A stretch of DNA of 64,000 bases, from the NCBI GenBank assembly GCA_017607445.1, contig JAEVHH010000001.1, forward strand, positions 3,162,001 through 3,226,000, written 5' to 3'. Position 1 is the first letter of the stretch. The number at the start of each line of letters is the position of its first letter. Source of the DNA: Histoplasma ohiense. Lineage: Eukaryota; Ascomycota; Eurotiomycetes; Onygenales; Ajellomycetaceae. The translations under genes and the position numbers were made by a program. This document shows, piece by piece, positions 12,204 through 23,591 of this stretch. The notes under the pieces are model-generated. The model was given only the letters and a program-made list of their open reading frames with translations, had not been told where the DNA came from and did no database searches.

Positions 12204-14599
12204 CTATATACAATCACAGTCAATTTTTTCCTTCACTATATCATTGGAAGAGAATTCTGCCACAATAGAATTCTTATCAACAATTTTTTTTTCTTTTCCA
12301 TGCTTAATCATCATCAATTTCTTTACAGTTTCTTCTTGCAATTGACCACAGTGATAGTGACAAATATCTCAACTTGAGTTAAACTTTCTCTTCATATCAA
12401 CTTCTGTCAATGGAATTGTCAGAATATCATGTGTCATCATTGCCACTGTTGAGTACTGACTGCTGATCATCCTCCACAGATCTAAAATAGATTTTCCTTT
12501 GATATTAACAGAATCATCATATAGATAGCAGTCAAATTCAGTGTTGCAAGAATTTTGTTTGCTCAGATTTTCAGCAGCAATCAACAAGTGCAAATCCTTA
12601 ATCAATATTAGTAACAGATTAATATCAATATCTCAGTGAGTATTATAAAAAAAAAATTACTAACCAAAGAATCATACTCTATTGGCTCTTCAATTTGAAT
12701 ATTATTCTGTTCATATTGTCAATAGTTGTTGTTGTAGTATGTCTGAGCTATATCAACATAGATTTGTCGTTCTTCCGCCGTCCAATCCCTGGGAGTATAT
12801 GCATTGATTCAACAAGAGGGATCAAGTACAGCAGCAACAGCATAGTAATCAGCAAATGATTGATTGATTCTCACATAATATTCTGCAAGTTTGTCTCACA
12901 CTCTTTCAATTGCTGCAGAAATAACCCTATTTCAGAATTGTTCTTCTCATACACAAGTCATCTGCATTTTCAAATGAGTAAATAAACTGTTGTATATCCA
13001 CCAAGAAGCTTGCATCATTGATGTTACTGTAATAGACACAGCTTTTGTTGTTTTGTAAAAGATAAACAACAGTTCAACAACATATTTTAACTGTGCCCAC
13101 TCTGTATCAGAAAGTTTCAGAGCACAAATTTTCTCTCACTCAGAATTCTGAACTCAATGATTCACAGCATCTTTTAGTTGAAGTGCTTGAACTGTCATTT
13201 CATAAGTAGAACTCCACCATGTTTGAATATCTTGTATCATATTAAGAGGAGGAACTGAGCTGTGGGTGGCTTGAATATCATGAAATCATTGTTGTTGTTT
13301 GAGAGAAGTACTGATTGCATTGGCAATATGACAAATCTAAAAAAAGATAATGAGATAGTTAGCAAATTGATCAATTTTCACTGAAGCATTATCAAATATC
13401 ATTATCTTGTGAAGGATTGATGAGAATGTGATGTGTATAACAATTTCAACATCATTCTCATCAAAACAACTGACCAGTTCTGTGTTTTCAGATTCAATGT
13501 CCAGGCCTTTAACCAATGCTTGAACAACAAGCTGAATAATATATGCAATACAGAGAATATACTCATGTTTACCATTCCATCTATACAATACCAGTTTTTG
13601 TTTCAGACTCTGCATCATGATCAAGTTATTTGCTGCATTGTCTGTTGTGATTGCAAGAAGATCTGATGAAATATCTCAGTAATCATTTTTAATGATTGTC
13701 ATGAGAACATCAGCCATATATTCATCTGTATGACTGCTCTTCAATTGTTCAAAGCCAATCAATTTCTCTTTATAATTTCAATCCTCATCAATAAAATAAC
13801 AAACTGCATCCAAAAAGAATAGATTGTTGGTGTTTGTTCATACATTCACTGTCAGTGATATCTTCTGTTGTTTCTTCAACAGAAGTCCAAGTTGTTGCAT
13901 ATCATTGTTGTAATGTGTATTCAGAGAAGAGTGGAGACTGAATCAATGAGGAATTTGAATATGTGAATTAAGCATTTGCAGTAGAGTTCGAAATTCCGAG
14001 TTTTCAACAGCACACAGTGGAAGATTCAACAATATACATAGACATAGAAGTTGTTCTCAAAAGTTGTCTGGTGAAAGAGTTGAAATTGAAAGATCAGCAT
14101 CAGTTCATCATCATTTTCACATGTTTTCCTGCAAAATAGTACATAAGCATTACCAAATATTGTTACCATTAATGAGAGTAGATGATATAAGTACCAGTCC
14201 ATGAAGAATATTCTGATGTTTTCCTCTAAGCTGTAGACAATCAGCAGATTTCAAATGTTGTGTGATTCCTTCTGATCCATGTCCACTCCAGAATGAATGT
14301 TTTTGTATGGAGTTGCAATGATTACAGCAGAGAAATGGCTCTTCAGTGATCTTCACAGCAACTTGTTGAAAGTTTTTCCATAGATCTCCTCATTGTCTAT
14401 GCTGGCTTTTTCATAGATTGTGTTGTTTTTCATCATCAAGAAAAAAAGAAGTATGCATTCACCAGGCTTGAAAGAGCTCATCTTGCAAGAACTTATAAAC
14501 AACATAAATTGTTTGATTCACTCTTATTTCTATAAGATCTTGAATCTCCATTAAAGAAGGTGATGAATTCCCTGATTCAGCAATTACTGAAGTTGTCAT
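12204..14599 (-). pseudogene. hAT transposase (BED finger to hATC dimerisation domain), decayed
   Basis: The ATG at 14599 opens MTTSVIAESGNSSPS. A BED-type zinc finger follows near 14330-14220, with C-x2-C (CNHC) and a later H-x5-C (HLKSADC). The hAT core motif with TWWSSTYEM lies near 13210-13240. The C-terminal hATC dimerisation region spans about 12600-12370 (FDCYLYDDSVNIKGKS, ILTIPLTEVDMKRKFNSS) and continues through a TGA (Arg expected) to a TAG at 12204. In the family this protein binds the ends, excises and reinserts the element by a DDE-type cut-and-paste reaction. This copy has many TGA stops and is inactive. Confidence 0.85.
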
Positions 14600-14604
14600 G
14601 ATGA

Positions 14605-15150
14605 ATATAAATGATAAGAAATTATGTGTAAAATGAATTCTGAGGATAAAAAGGTTAAGAAATTGGTTCAATTTGGTTGGGATTTTTTTTTACCCCTTTT
14701 TCATTAACCCATTCTAATTGGTTAGAACACTAGTAGAATATATTTATAAACAACAACAAATAAAACACATTATGATCAAATAGAAAAGAATGATAATGAA
14801 AATATTGAAGATATTATTAAGATTTGTAAGTGCTGAAAAGTTGATTCATTAGACATATTATCTATCTCTAATATATCACAATTCCACAGTATGAATTTAT
14901 CAGCTTTCATTGTTTACTGATACTAAATGTAAAGTCACACACAACTTACAAGTATACATATACATATATATATATATATATCATGAGCATAATATCGCTA
15001 CATAATATATGCTCACAACAAAGAATTGTATAATGTAAAATATCAAATAAAATTTGTAATCTCTGATAATTATAATAATACAATTAATTTAGCAAAAATA
15101 TAAAAAAACAAACATGTAAAAAAAATTTTTTTCTTAGATCATTTTCTCTT
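14605..15150. other. Non-coding AT-rich spacer inside the hAT element
   Basis: I see no coding signal between the transposase start and the end of the coiled-coil gene. The stretch holds a TA microsatellite near 14966-14981 and poly-A/T runs. It may contain the transposase promoter. Confidence 0.5.
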
Positions 15151-15789
15151 CTACTCTTCTTCTTTCACTTTCTTCTTCTTCTTCTCTTCTTCTTTCTCTT
15201 CATTCTTCACAATTCAATTCTTCTCTTCCTTCTCCTCCCTCTCCTTCTTCTTCTCATTCAAGGAAACAATCATCTCAAAACCCTTCTCAGCTATCTTCTC
15301 AGATGAGGAAGAATTCTTCTCTCTTTTCATCAGATTCACTTGAGCTTCAAAGTTCTGCATCTTCTGATCTACTGCCTCAGGTTCTATCTCTGCAGCAAGC
15401 AAATTAGCATGCTCAGAAAGCAATGCTGTCTTCTCAATATTCTGAATCATTGAGTGCATACAAGATCTAAACAAGGCCTCAATCCCATGATTCTCTTCAG
15501 AAGCCTGCTAATCAATTAGACCACAGAATTGTTATCAAAAAGCATTATCAATGAATATATTCAAAATACAATCTATCAGCTTGAACTTCTTTATCTTGCA
15601 GGCAAGCACATCTTCAATCTCCTTCTGACAGTGCTTTTTCACAGTCATCATCTTCTCAGCCCTCTCTCTCTTCATCTTGATCTCAAATCATTTTCATGAG
15701 CACTTCTGGTCTCAGTGCTGCTGCATCAGCAACTCCACTGCTTTCTTCTCCAACTTCTTATACATTGGGCCATCAGCATCATTCCTTTC
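15151..15789 (-). pseudogene. C-terminal part of the hAT-borne Cys-rich coiled-coil gene (cut by element 3)
   Basis: The minus strand after the element 3 border reads NDADGPMYKKLEKKAVEL, then long charged helices (AEKMMTVKKHCQKEIED), then a segment MFRSCMHSMIQNIEKTA that runs into a Lys/Glu tail ending at a TAG (15151-15153). It continues the reading frame that stops at 21731 on the other side of element 3. This is a predicted coiled coil with no family I can name. Internal TGA and TAA stops show decay. Confidence 0.55.
15785..15789. repeat. Target site duplication of element 3, left copy (CTTTC)
   Basis: CTTTC precedes the left LTR and recurs at 21731-21735 directly after the right LTR. Confidence 0.85.
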
Positions 15790-16260
15790 TGTGACAGGTT
15801 AGCACCCGTTAGTAATCAACTTACGCAACCAACTCTCCTCCTGCACCCGCTCGTTTCTGGCCATTGTGACCTTGTGTAACCCTCGATGTTCTTCCACTCC
15901 ATGCTCCGCGCTCGCGTAGCTTCTAACAATTCTTCCACATAGCTTCTTATGTTCTCCCACTCTGTGTTCCACACTCACATAGTCTCTAACAATTCTTCCA
16001 CATAGCTCTCAATGATTCCCCCACCCCACATTCCACACTCACATAGCTTCTAACAATTCTTACACATATCTCTTAATGTTCTTCCACTCCACACTCCACT
16101 GTGAAGTGGCTTCTGATATTCTTTCACTCTGAACTTTCCTCTATAAGAACCCTCTTTGTACAATCTTTTCTTCTGATTTCTTTTCTCTTTCTTTTCTTAA
16201 TCAATTCATAATCTGTAATTAGAATAGTACCAAATTGTTAATTGAAGTATATCCATTACA
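15790..16260 (+). repeat. 5' LTR of element 3 (471 bp)
   Basis: It aligns to 21260-21730. The first roughly 135 bp keep about nine CpGs (for example TCCGCGCTCGCG near 15903); I see none in the remainder. In the other LTR the equivalent first part has TG or CA at these places. Confidence 0.92.
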
Positions 16261-16626
16261 TTACAAATTGATTCTTCTGTATTTAAGGTCTGAGTGTCTT
16301 GTTATTAGTTCTTACATCTGAGTGTGTTGTTATCAGTTCTTACATCCAAGTGTGTCATTTACAGGTCTGAGTGTCTAGTTGTTACAAGAGATCCCTTGTG
16401 GGTCTGAGTGCTCTTATTGTTAGTTATATAGACTGTTGTGTCTAAGCATCTGAAACACAATCAACTGTGTTCTACAAGGTCTGAGTGCCTATGAATCATA
16501 ACACTGTGAATAGCATTCACAAAGAAGCTTGATCAAGCTTAGTGCTGCAACACTGCAAATAGTGCCTGTGAGAGAACCAAGTATTTCTTTTCTTTTTTTT
16601 ATTATTATATGTTTTTAGATATTGAA

Positions 16627-17640
16627 ATGAACTACAAGCAATTCTATGAACACCCACCACACTCAAACACAGTGGACAATAACTTAGACCTACAAAGCAT
16701 CCTTCAGCAGCAGATGCTACAGATGACTGAATTGCAACAATGACTTGCTGAAATGAGCACTTCTGTATTCACTGTTTCTTCTACACCCACATCTCATGAA
16801 AAGCTCTCAAGAGAGAAGCTCTCAATCCTCAACAAATACAAGAGAGATCTAGTGCTCTATCTTGTGTGAAAGTCAAAAGCAAACACCAAATTGGACATTG
16901 ATGGACAAGCAATAGACTCACTATCCAATCAAGCATGGTATATCCATAGCAGATTGGATGATGACATGTTAGCAAAATTCCAACTCTGAATGAGTCATTG
17001 TCAGAATCATCAGCATACATCAGAGCTAGTCTTCTGACAACTCAACTCCCTCTTCCTTGATTCTATGCTTCAAGCCAAGGCATTAGACTGACTTAATTGA
17101 ACTCATCAGATGAATGTTGTGTTGGCAACTTATCTTTCTGAATTTGATTGCAAGCTCCTAGAAGCAGGTGGGTAAGACTGGGATGATGCTGTCAAGATCA
17201 ACATATTGTTCAAGAACTTGAACTTTCAATTGCATAACTGAAGTATAGAATGTTCAAAGCTCTCAACATACAGTGAATTCTGCACTGATCTTCATCTGTT
17301 GAACAATGATCTGTCTCAGTTCTGTGTGCTTCAAAATTGCAGAGGATTTCACTGAACAAATGCATATACTCCAAACCACTCTGCAGCACCCCCTGCCTCC
17401 AAACCAGAATCAATGAACTGAATCCCACATATAAATGCAAGTTGTCTGAGGGTCCCCAACATCTCAGAAAAGAATGCTGCTGACTGAATTACCAGAGGAG
17501 TCTGCATACACTGTGATAAGCCAGAGCACTTCACAAATCAATGTCTGAATGCAATCACTCCAAGTAAACCCCCCACACACATAAACACTGCATCACCTGC
17601 AGATAGGCAAGAACAGGGAAAAGACAAGCTCTCACTCTAA
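16627..17640 (+). pseudogene. Element 3 gag with CCHC zinc knuckle (decayed)
   Basis: The ATG at 16627 opens MNYKQFYEHPPHSNTVD. A capsid-like middle is followed by a zinc knuckle CIHCDKPEHFTNQC near 17502-17545, with spacing C-x2-C-x4-H-x4-C. The frame ends with TAA at 17638. In-frame stops in between are almost all TGA, replacing Arg or Trp. It stands directly upstream of pol, as is normal for gypsy. Confidence 0.82.
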
Positions 17641-17693
17641 AACACAGACAAGAGCTCAAGAAGCAGAAAGCTAGCTGGAGATTTGAGCAGAAG

Positions 17694-20600
17694 ATGCAAG
17701 TGAATGCAATCATAATCTCTGCCATTGTAAATAGCTTAGTCAATGTACAAGCAATGATAGACAGTGGTTTCCTTCACTATGCTCTTATAGACACCCAGCT
17801 GGTCGAGAAGCATAAGCTCCAGTGTATCCTCTTTTCCAAACCACATAAGCTCAGTGGATTTGACAGCCTCAGAGAATCCACCTTCTACAACATGGTAAGA
17901 TTTAATGTTGACATAGAAGGACACAAGAAAAAGAATATATATGCATATGAAATACAAGACCTTGAGTATGATCTAATACTCAGTCTATCATGGCTCACAG
18001 AATTTGAAACCTTGTTGGATGCATACAACTACTGCCTTATTTTCCCAGAAGGTGACTGTGTTTATAAGAAGAATGTTGATAGAACTGCTGATCTCACCCA
18101 GATATCAGCAAAAGCATACAAACTACTAATCTGCCAAGCATATGAGAAGAAGAATGTCCAAGTGTTCACTGCTAGCATGATGAATATCAAAAAAGTGTTA
18201 GAAAAGCTAGAACTCAAAGACCTCAAGAAATCACACAAGAAATTATCTGAATTGTACAAAGACTTCACAGATGTGTTCAACAAAAAAGAAGCTGAAAAGC
18301 TTCCTCCTCACCAAGAACCTGATATAGATCATACAATTGAGCTCATCAAGAAGAACAGTAAGAATCTGCAACCACTCTGAGATTCTCTCTACAGCATATC
18401 ACACAATGAGCTTCTTGTTCTACAAAAAACACTCAACAGACTATTGAACAAAGACTTCATTCATATTAGCAACTCACCCACTGCAGCATCTGTACTGTTT
18501 GTGAAGAAATCAGAAGAAGGCTTATGATTCTGTGTTGACTACTGAGAACTCAACAAGATTACACAGAAGAACTGATACCCTCTCCCACTCATCAATGAAA
18601 CACTTGAATGAGTAGGAAAAGCAAAATGATTTATGAAGCTTGACATCTCTGCAGCCTTCTATAAGATAAGAATTAATGAAGATGATGAATGGCTAACTGC
18701 TTTTTGTATGTGTTATAGATTATACAAATGGACAGTGACCTCTTTTGAATTAGTAAATGCTCTGAGCATGTTTCAGAAATACATTAACTGAGCTCTATAA
18801 AATCTGCTTGATGAGATCACCTCAGTGTACATGAATGATATTCTGATCTTCACTGATGGACTGCTCACTGAGCACTGCAAGCACATACAACAAGTGCTTG
18901 ACTGTCTATGAAAAGCCAGACTGCAAGTGGACATTGACAAATGTGACTTTGAGATCAAGTCTATAACCTATCTAGAATTCATCATTGAAGCTGAAAAAGA
19001 TGTATGCATGAATTCTAAGAAGATGGAAGCAATTCTCAACTGAGAGGCATCAGTCTTGATAAAAGAAACTAGAAGCTTTCTAGAATTTGTCAACTTCTAT
19101 CAAAGATTCATCAAAGACTTCTCCAATATCATACAACCACTGACAGATCTGACTCGGAAAGATGCTGTGTTTCAATGGACTGATGAAGTGGATGCAGCAT
19201 TCAAAAAGCTGAAGTGTATATTCACAAATGCTCCAATGCTGCAATCATTCAATTCAGATAAGCATATGATTCTTGAAACAGACACCTCAGATTATGTAGT
19301 AGATGAGACACTGATGCAATATGATAATGAAGATGTTCTATAACTCTGTGCCTTCATCTTGAAAAAGATGTTGTCTGCTGAATGCAACTATAAGATCTAC
19401 AACAAGAAGCTTCTAGTGATCATATGATACCTCAAAGAATAAAAGTTCAAACTTATGAGTGTTGAAAAGTTTGAGATTGTTATCAATCATAAGAACTTAG
19501 AGTACTTCACAACTACTTATAAGCTCACTGAAAGGCATATGCATTGGTCATTGTTTCTTAGCTGTTTTTCATTCACAATTTGTTATCAATCTGAAGTAGA
19601 GAACACTCTTGCAGATGCTCTGTTCTGCTGAGAACAAGATATGCCATCTGATGACTTGGATGACAAGTGGAAACACTGAGAGCATTGATTAATTGACTCT
19701 GCAATCATAGAAAGTCCTACACAATCAGACAAACCCTGCATACATATCAATCAGTTCTGAGCTCAAGAACCCTTGCTTGAAGAACAATGGAAGCTAGCAG
19801 CAGAAGCAGATGAATTCTGACAACAAGTCACTGAAGCTGTACAAAACAGAGCACCTCAATTCCTCACAAGTGTATACTCAAGAACAGATATCTCAGCATG
19901 TTTGATCAATGATGACAACTGCTTATGCTTTTGAAATAGATGATGAATCCTTGATTCAGAACTTCTATAAACACAGATCATGCAAGAAATTCATGACTTG
20001 CTGATGATCAGACACTCAGAATGCAAAATCATATACAACATCATCACTCAAAAATTCTACTGATCAGATATGTTGAAAGACATACACTGATTTGTACACA
20101 ACTGTGATTGCTGCAGCTCAGTGACAGTATGATGTGAATGCTGAAAAGAGATGCTGAAGTCTCTATCTGTCTTCAATCAAACTTGATGTGATATAGCTAT
20201 TGATTTTGCAGTTTCCTTATCTGAAAGTGGAGGTTCTATGAACATTCTAGTCATCATTGACTGACTCAGCAAGAATGTAATACTACAGCTCTGTGACAAG
20301 ATGAACACTGAAGTAGTTGCAGATGCCTTCATCAGAAGCTCATTCTATTGTATGCATAGTCTGTCTTCATCCATTGTGTCAGATAGAGACAGTCAATTTG
20401 TCAGTGCACTCTGAGTCTGTGTATGCCAATTATTAAGAATTGAATGAAAGTTATCAACAGTGTACCACTCAGAGACTGATGGAGCTACTGAGAGAATGAT
20501 ATAAATGATAAAGAACATCCTTCATAAGTTCTGCAATTATGCACAAGACAACTGAAGCAATCTGCTGCCACACACTGAGATTGTGATTAACAGTCAAGAT

Positions 20601-21272
20601 TCTGCTACAACAGATGTAAGTTCATTCTTTCTTCTATACAGATACAACTTAGAGGTTCTGAACTTTTTCAAGACTTCTCAAGAAACCATGTACATCTGCA
20701 GCCTCATACAGACAGCAGAGAACATTGTGAGCAAGCTGAAGAAAGTCTGCAAATGAGCAGAAGCTTCAATGATCAGCACTCAGCAAGATTACAAGAATCA
20801 AATGAACATCAGAAGAAGTTCTGCAATCTGATATTATATAGAAGACAAAGTCTGACTGAACCTTAAAAACATAAGAACAGACCATCTCTCATGTATGCTA
20901 GATTACCATCATATCAAGTATACAGTGAAGAAAGTGCTAGACACACACAATTATCAACTCAACACTCTGCCTGGCATTCACAATGTCTTTCATACAAACC
21001 TGCTCCAACCCACAGCTGAGGATTCATTCCCCTCACAGAGAACCTCTGATTGACAGCTATCTGTCATTGTAGAAGAAGACAATGAACTCAAGTGGGAAAT
21101 TGAAACAATTCTTGACAATAGAACCAACCACCACCACTGTGAATACCTCATCAAATGAGTAGAATACAATCATTCAACCTGGGAATCTGTGTCCATCTTG
21201 GAGGACACCGCCGCCCTCGACACCTATGAGTCCTCACTCACCTCAGTAGAGAGGGATAATGTGATGGGTTAG
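17694..21272 (+). pseudogene. Element 3 pol: protease, RT, RNase H, integrase, chromodomain
   Basis: The frame is fully open from ATG 17694 to 18380 and holds the protease active site AMIDSG near 17754. After that, stops appear. The RT begins near 18380 (GL-stop-FCVDY at about 18520) and its catalytic YxDD has become YMND (VYMNDILIF) near 18830. RNase H lies around 19230-19650 and the integrase around 20000-20700. A chromodomain (CEYLIK-stop-VEYNHSTWES) ends the protein near 21130-21200, with TAG at 21270 inside the LTR. Nearly all stops are TGA; one Gln codon became TAA near 18797. Confidence 0.9.
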
Positions 21273-21730
21273 CATCTGTTAGTAATCAACTTACACAATC
21301 AACTCTTCTTCTGCATCCACTCATTTCTGACTGTTGTGATCTTGTGTAACTCTTGATGTTCTTTCACTCTGTGCTCCACACTCACATAGCTTCTAATGAT
21401 TCTTTCACATAGCTTCTTACATTCTCCCACTCTGTGTTTCACACTCATATAGTCTCTAACAATTCTTTCATGTAGTTCTCAATGATTTCTCTGCCTCACA
21501 TTCTGCACTTGTATAGCTTCTAACAATTCTTATGCATATCTCTTAATGTTCTTCCACTCCACACTTCACTGTGAAGTGGCTTCTGATATTCTTCTGCTCC
21601 AAACTTTCCTCTATAAGAACCTCTTTTGTACAACCTTTTCTTCTGATTTCTTTTCTCTTTCTTTTCTTAATCAATTCGTAATCTGTAATTAGAATAGTAT
21701 CAAATCGTTAATCGAAGTACGCCCGTTACA
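21260..21730 (+). repeat. 3' LTR of element 3 (471 bp)
   Basis: This is the partner of 15790-16260. I see no CpG until the last roughly 60 bp, where five survive (for example GTACGCCCGTTACA). Confidence 0.92.
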
Positions 21731-21735
21731 CTTTC

Positions 21736-21978
21736 ATAATATTAGTCAAATTTCAGCAGAAGTGTTATCCAAGATCATTATTAATCTGCTCCATTGTAGA
21801 GTTTTTTCAAGGTGATATGACATGCCTTGTGGTCAGCCTCTCCACACTTGAAGAATTCTTTCTCTTCCCCCTCAAGGTGATGGCAGCACTTGCATGCCTT
21901 AGTGGTATGCAGAGCCACCAAATGTTCCTTGAAGAGAGGGGCAGATATGTTTTCAGCAGAAGAGAGAGAGAGAAACAT
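21736..21978 (-). pseudogene. N-terminal part of the hAT-borne Cys-rich coiled-coil gene
   Basis: ATG at 21978 on the minus strand gives MFLSLSSAENISAPLFKEHL, then a Cys-rich stretch (KACKCCHHLEGEEKEFFKC, then GEADHKAC). The frame reaches GAD followed by clustered stops, and resumes as KFD-stop-YYERND across the element 3 insertion point. An unrecognised intron may lie there. The Cys spacing resembles zinc-binding modules, but I cannot assign a family. It is transcribed away from the H3-like gene. Confidence 0.5.
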
Positions 21979-22532
21979 GTTCTGATTGTGATGATGAAAA
22001 TTTCTAGTGAAAAAAAATATATTGTTTTTATAAGTTGCTATACACACAGAAATGTGATGGCAAGAACAGAGATATATCAAAGAATTCAAAAAGAAAGAAA
22101 ATCTATATCTATATGTTATGAGAAATTACATATCTCATAGCAATACTGTTTGCATTTTTGTGCTACTTGTTGATATTACATGCTGCATGCATGCAGTTGC
22201 TCTGCAAGCTATATTATGGCTGAATGCAGATGAGATATTTCTTTGTTGCTATAGAGATTATTTGCATATGCAATCTCTCAGTTTAATAATCATTCATGTT
22301 TTTCTTTTTCTTTGTTCTTTCTTTCTTCTCTCTCCAACCCATCATAATTCCACTGCAGTATGTTAACTATTAAAAGCAATATAAATATCTCAATGTTTTC
22401 TGCAAATGAATACTGATTAATTAATTGATTCTATCTAGCAAATTCAGTGCTGTAAGTCTCTGTTCTTCCCTCTCTGAAATCTACACATCCATTCTCTGTG
22501 TCCATTCTCTCTCTCTCTCCACCCTCTTCCAG

Positions 22533-23139
22533 TGAAAAAATGGTCTGTGATAAGAGTATCCCTCATCAGAGGGCCATGCCAACCACTGCTGCTGCTCACA
22601 AGGCAGCATATGAACAGCAAGTGGCAGAGTGAGAAGCAGTCTGAGCTCATCATCATGAGTGACATTTCAATGCTCACTGTGCTGTGTGGGAGGTGTGCAA
22701 CCCCCACCTTTGTATGAAAAAAGTGGATAAGCAGAGTATGAAATTCAAAGTAATGCTTTTTGATAATGCTAGATATTGATATGAGAGTAGAGGCTATCTG
22801 TGAGATCTGATATTATCAGAAGTCTGAGAATCTCATTTTCCTCAAGATCACATTTGTCTGTCTTGTCTGAGAAATTGATGGGGGGAAGTATTGCTTCCAG
22901 CATTCCACTCTCAATGCTCTTCAAGTCACAGTTGAGACCATATTGATCACACTTTTTGAGTGTATGATATCATGTGAAAATCAATGTAACAATATCTCAC
23001 TAATCATTTCACAGGTGGTCTTAAGGCTATGATTCATCATAAACAGATGACTCTCACTGTGAAGAATATTAGATTGGTGATGAAGATCACTCAAGAATTG
23101 AGTAGCAATTTTTTTGATGATTATAGATTGAAGAAATGA
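22533..23139 (+). pseudogene. Divergent histone H3-like gene carried by the hAT element
   Basis: The exon 22533-22961 follows an excellent acceptor (long pyrimidine run then CCAG); a GTAAGT donor lies at 22453. An intron at 22962-23014 (GTATGA donor, CACTAATC branch, CACAG acceptor) joins in frame to 23015-23139. The core matches histone H3 helix by helix: CEI-stop-YYQKSENL (alpha N), FVCLV-stop-EI (alpha 1), FQHSTLNALQ … TLFE (alpha 2), AMIHHKQMTLTVKNIRL (alpha 3). The two stops in the core stand where H3 has Arg (CGA to TGA). The loop before FQ is about three residues shorter than in canonical H3. The C-terminus (SSNFFDDYRLKK) is not H3-like. The N-terminal tail is basic but is not the canonical H3 tail and contains three further stops (two TGA, one TAA). 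In histones this fold pairs with H4 in the nucleosome. Whether this one did is unknown. Confidence 0.75.
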
Positions 23140-23591
23140 GTTTTTTTCATTTGTTTGTTTGTTTATTTTTTTATTTTTTTTTTTTTTTTGCTGGAAGTTT
23201 TTGTTTTTTTTTTTTTAATTTTCAAAATGCCTACAGGCATATAATGATATTTCTGTTGTTGACATCAAAAAGGTAACAATATTTGGTAACACTCACATCA
23301 TAATTAGCCACCATTCAGTATAAAGATATATGTATTATGTAATTATGGGTAAGTCATGATTCTGTTTGATTCCATTTTGTAAAATGGGACCAAACAGGAC
23401 TGTGACCCAGAAATCAAGATAAGAACAGTATTCAGAATCTAAATATTTCTCATAAACAGTGAAATGAGATCAGAGCTATAATACAAACAGTGTAAAGTGA
23501 CTGGTTTGAAAAACAATATATGAGACCAGAACTAAAATATATGAGAATGGGACCAATGCTAAAATTGATCATGATCTCATGCACGGTCACA
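23140..23591. other. hAT right subterminal region, non-coding
   Basis: Poly-T/A tracts at 23160-23220 are followed by subterminal GGGACCA repeats (23386-23392, 23549-23555) in the same orientation as those at the left end. I see no gene. Confidence 0.5.

Larger units (their letters stand above)
15790..21730 (+). mobile_element. Element 3: full-length chromodomain Ty3/gypsy retrotransposon, plus strand, decayed
   Basis: Two 471-bp LTRs (TGTGA… to …TTACA) flank gag and pol. The CTTTC duplication marks an insertion into the coiled-coil gene of the hAT element. A polypurine tract (AGTAGAGAGGGATAAT, 21245-21259) abuts the 3' LTR. It is the innermost and hence the youngest of the nested insertions at this spot, and it keeps longer open frames than element 1. 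Confidence 0.93.

Noticed and set aside
17694..19345. TGA as a sense codon in the elements
   Set aside because: TGA appears at Arg as well as Trp positions, and host genes in the window end in TGA (HSM3, TAH18, DUF488, INP54), so it is decay, not a changed code.
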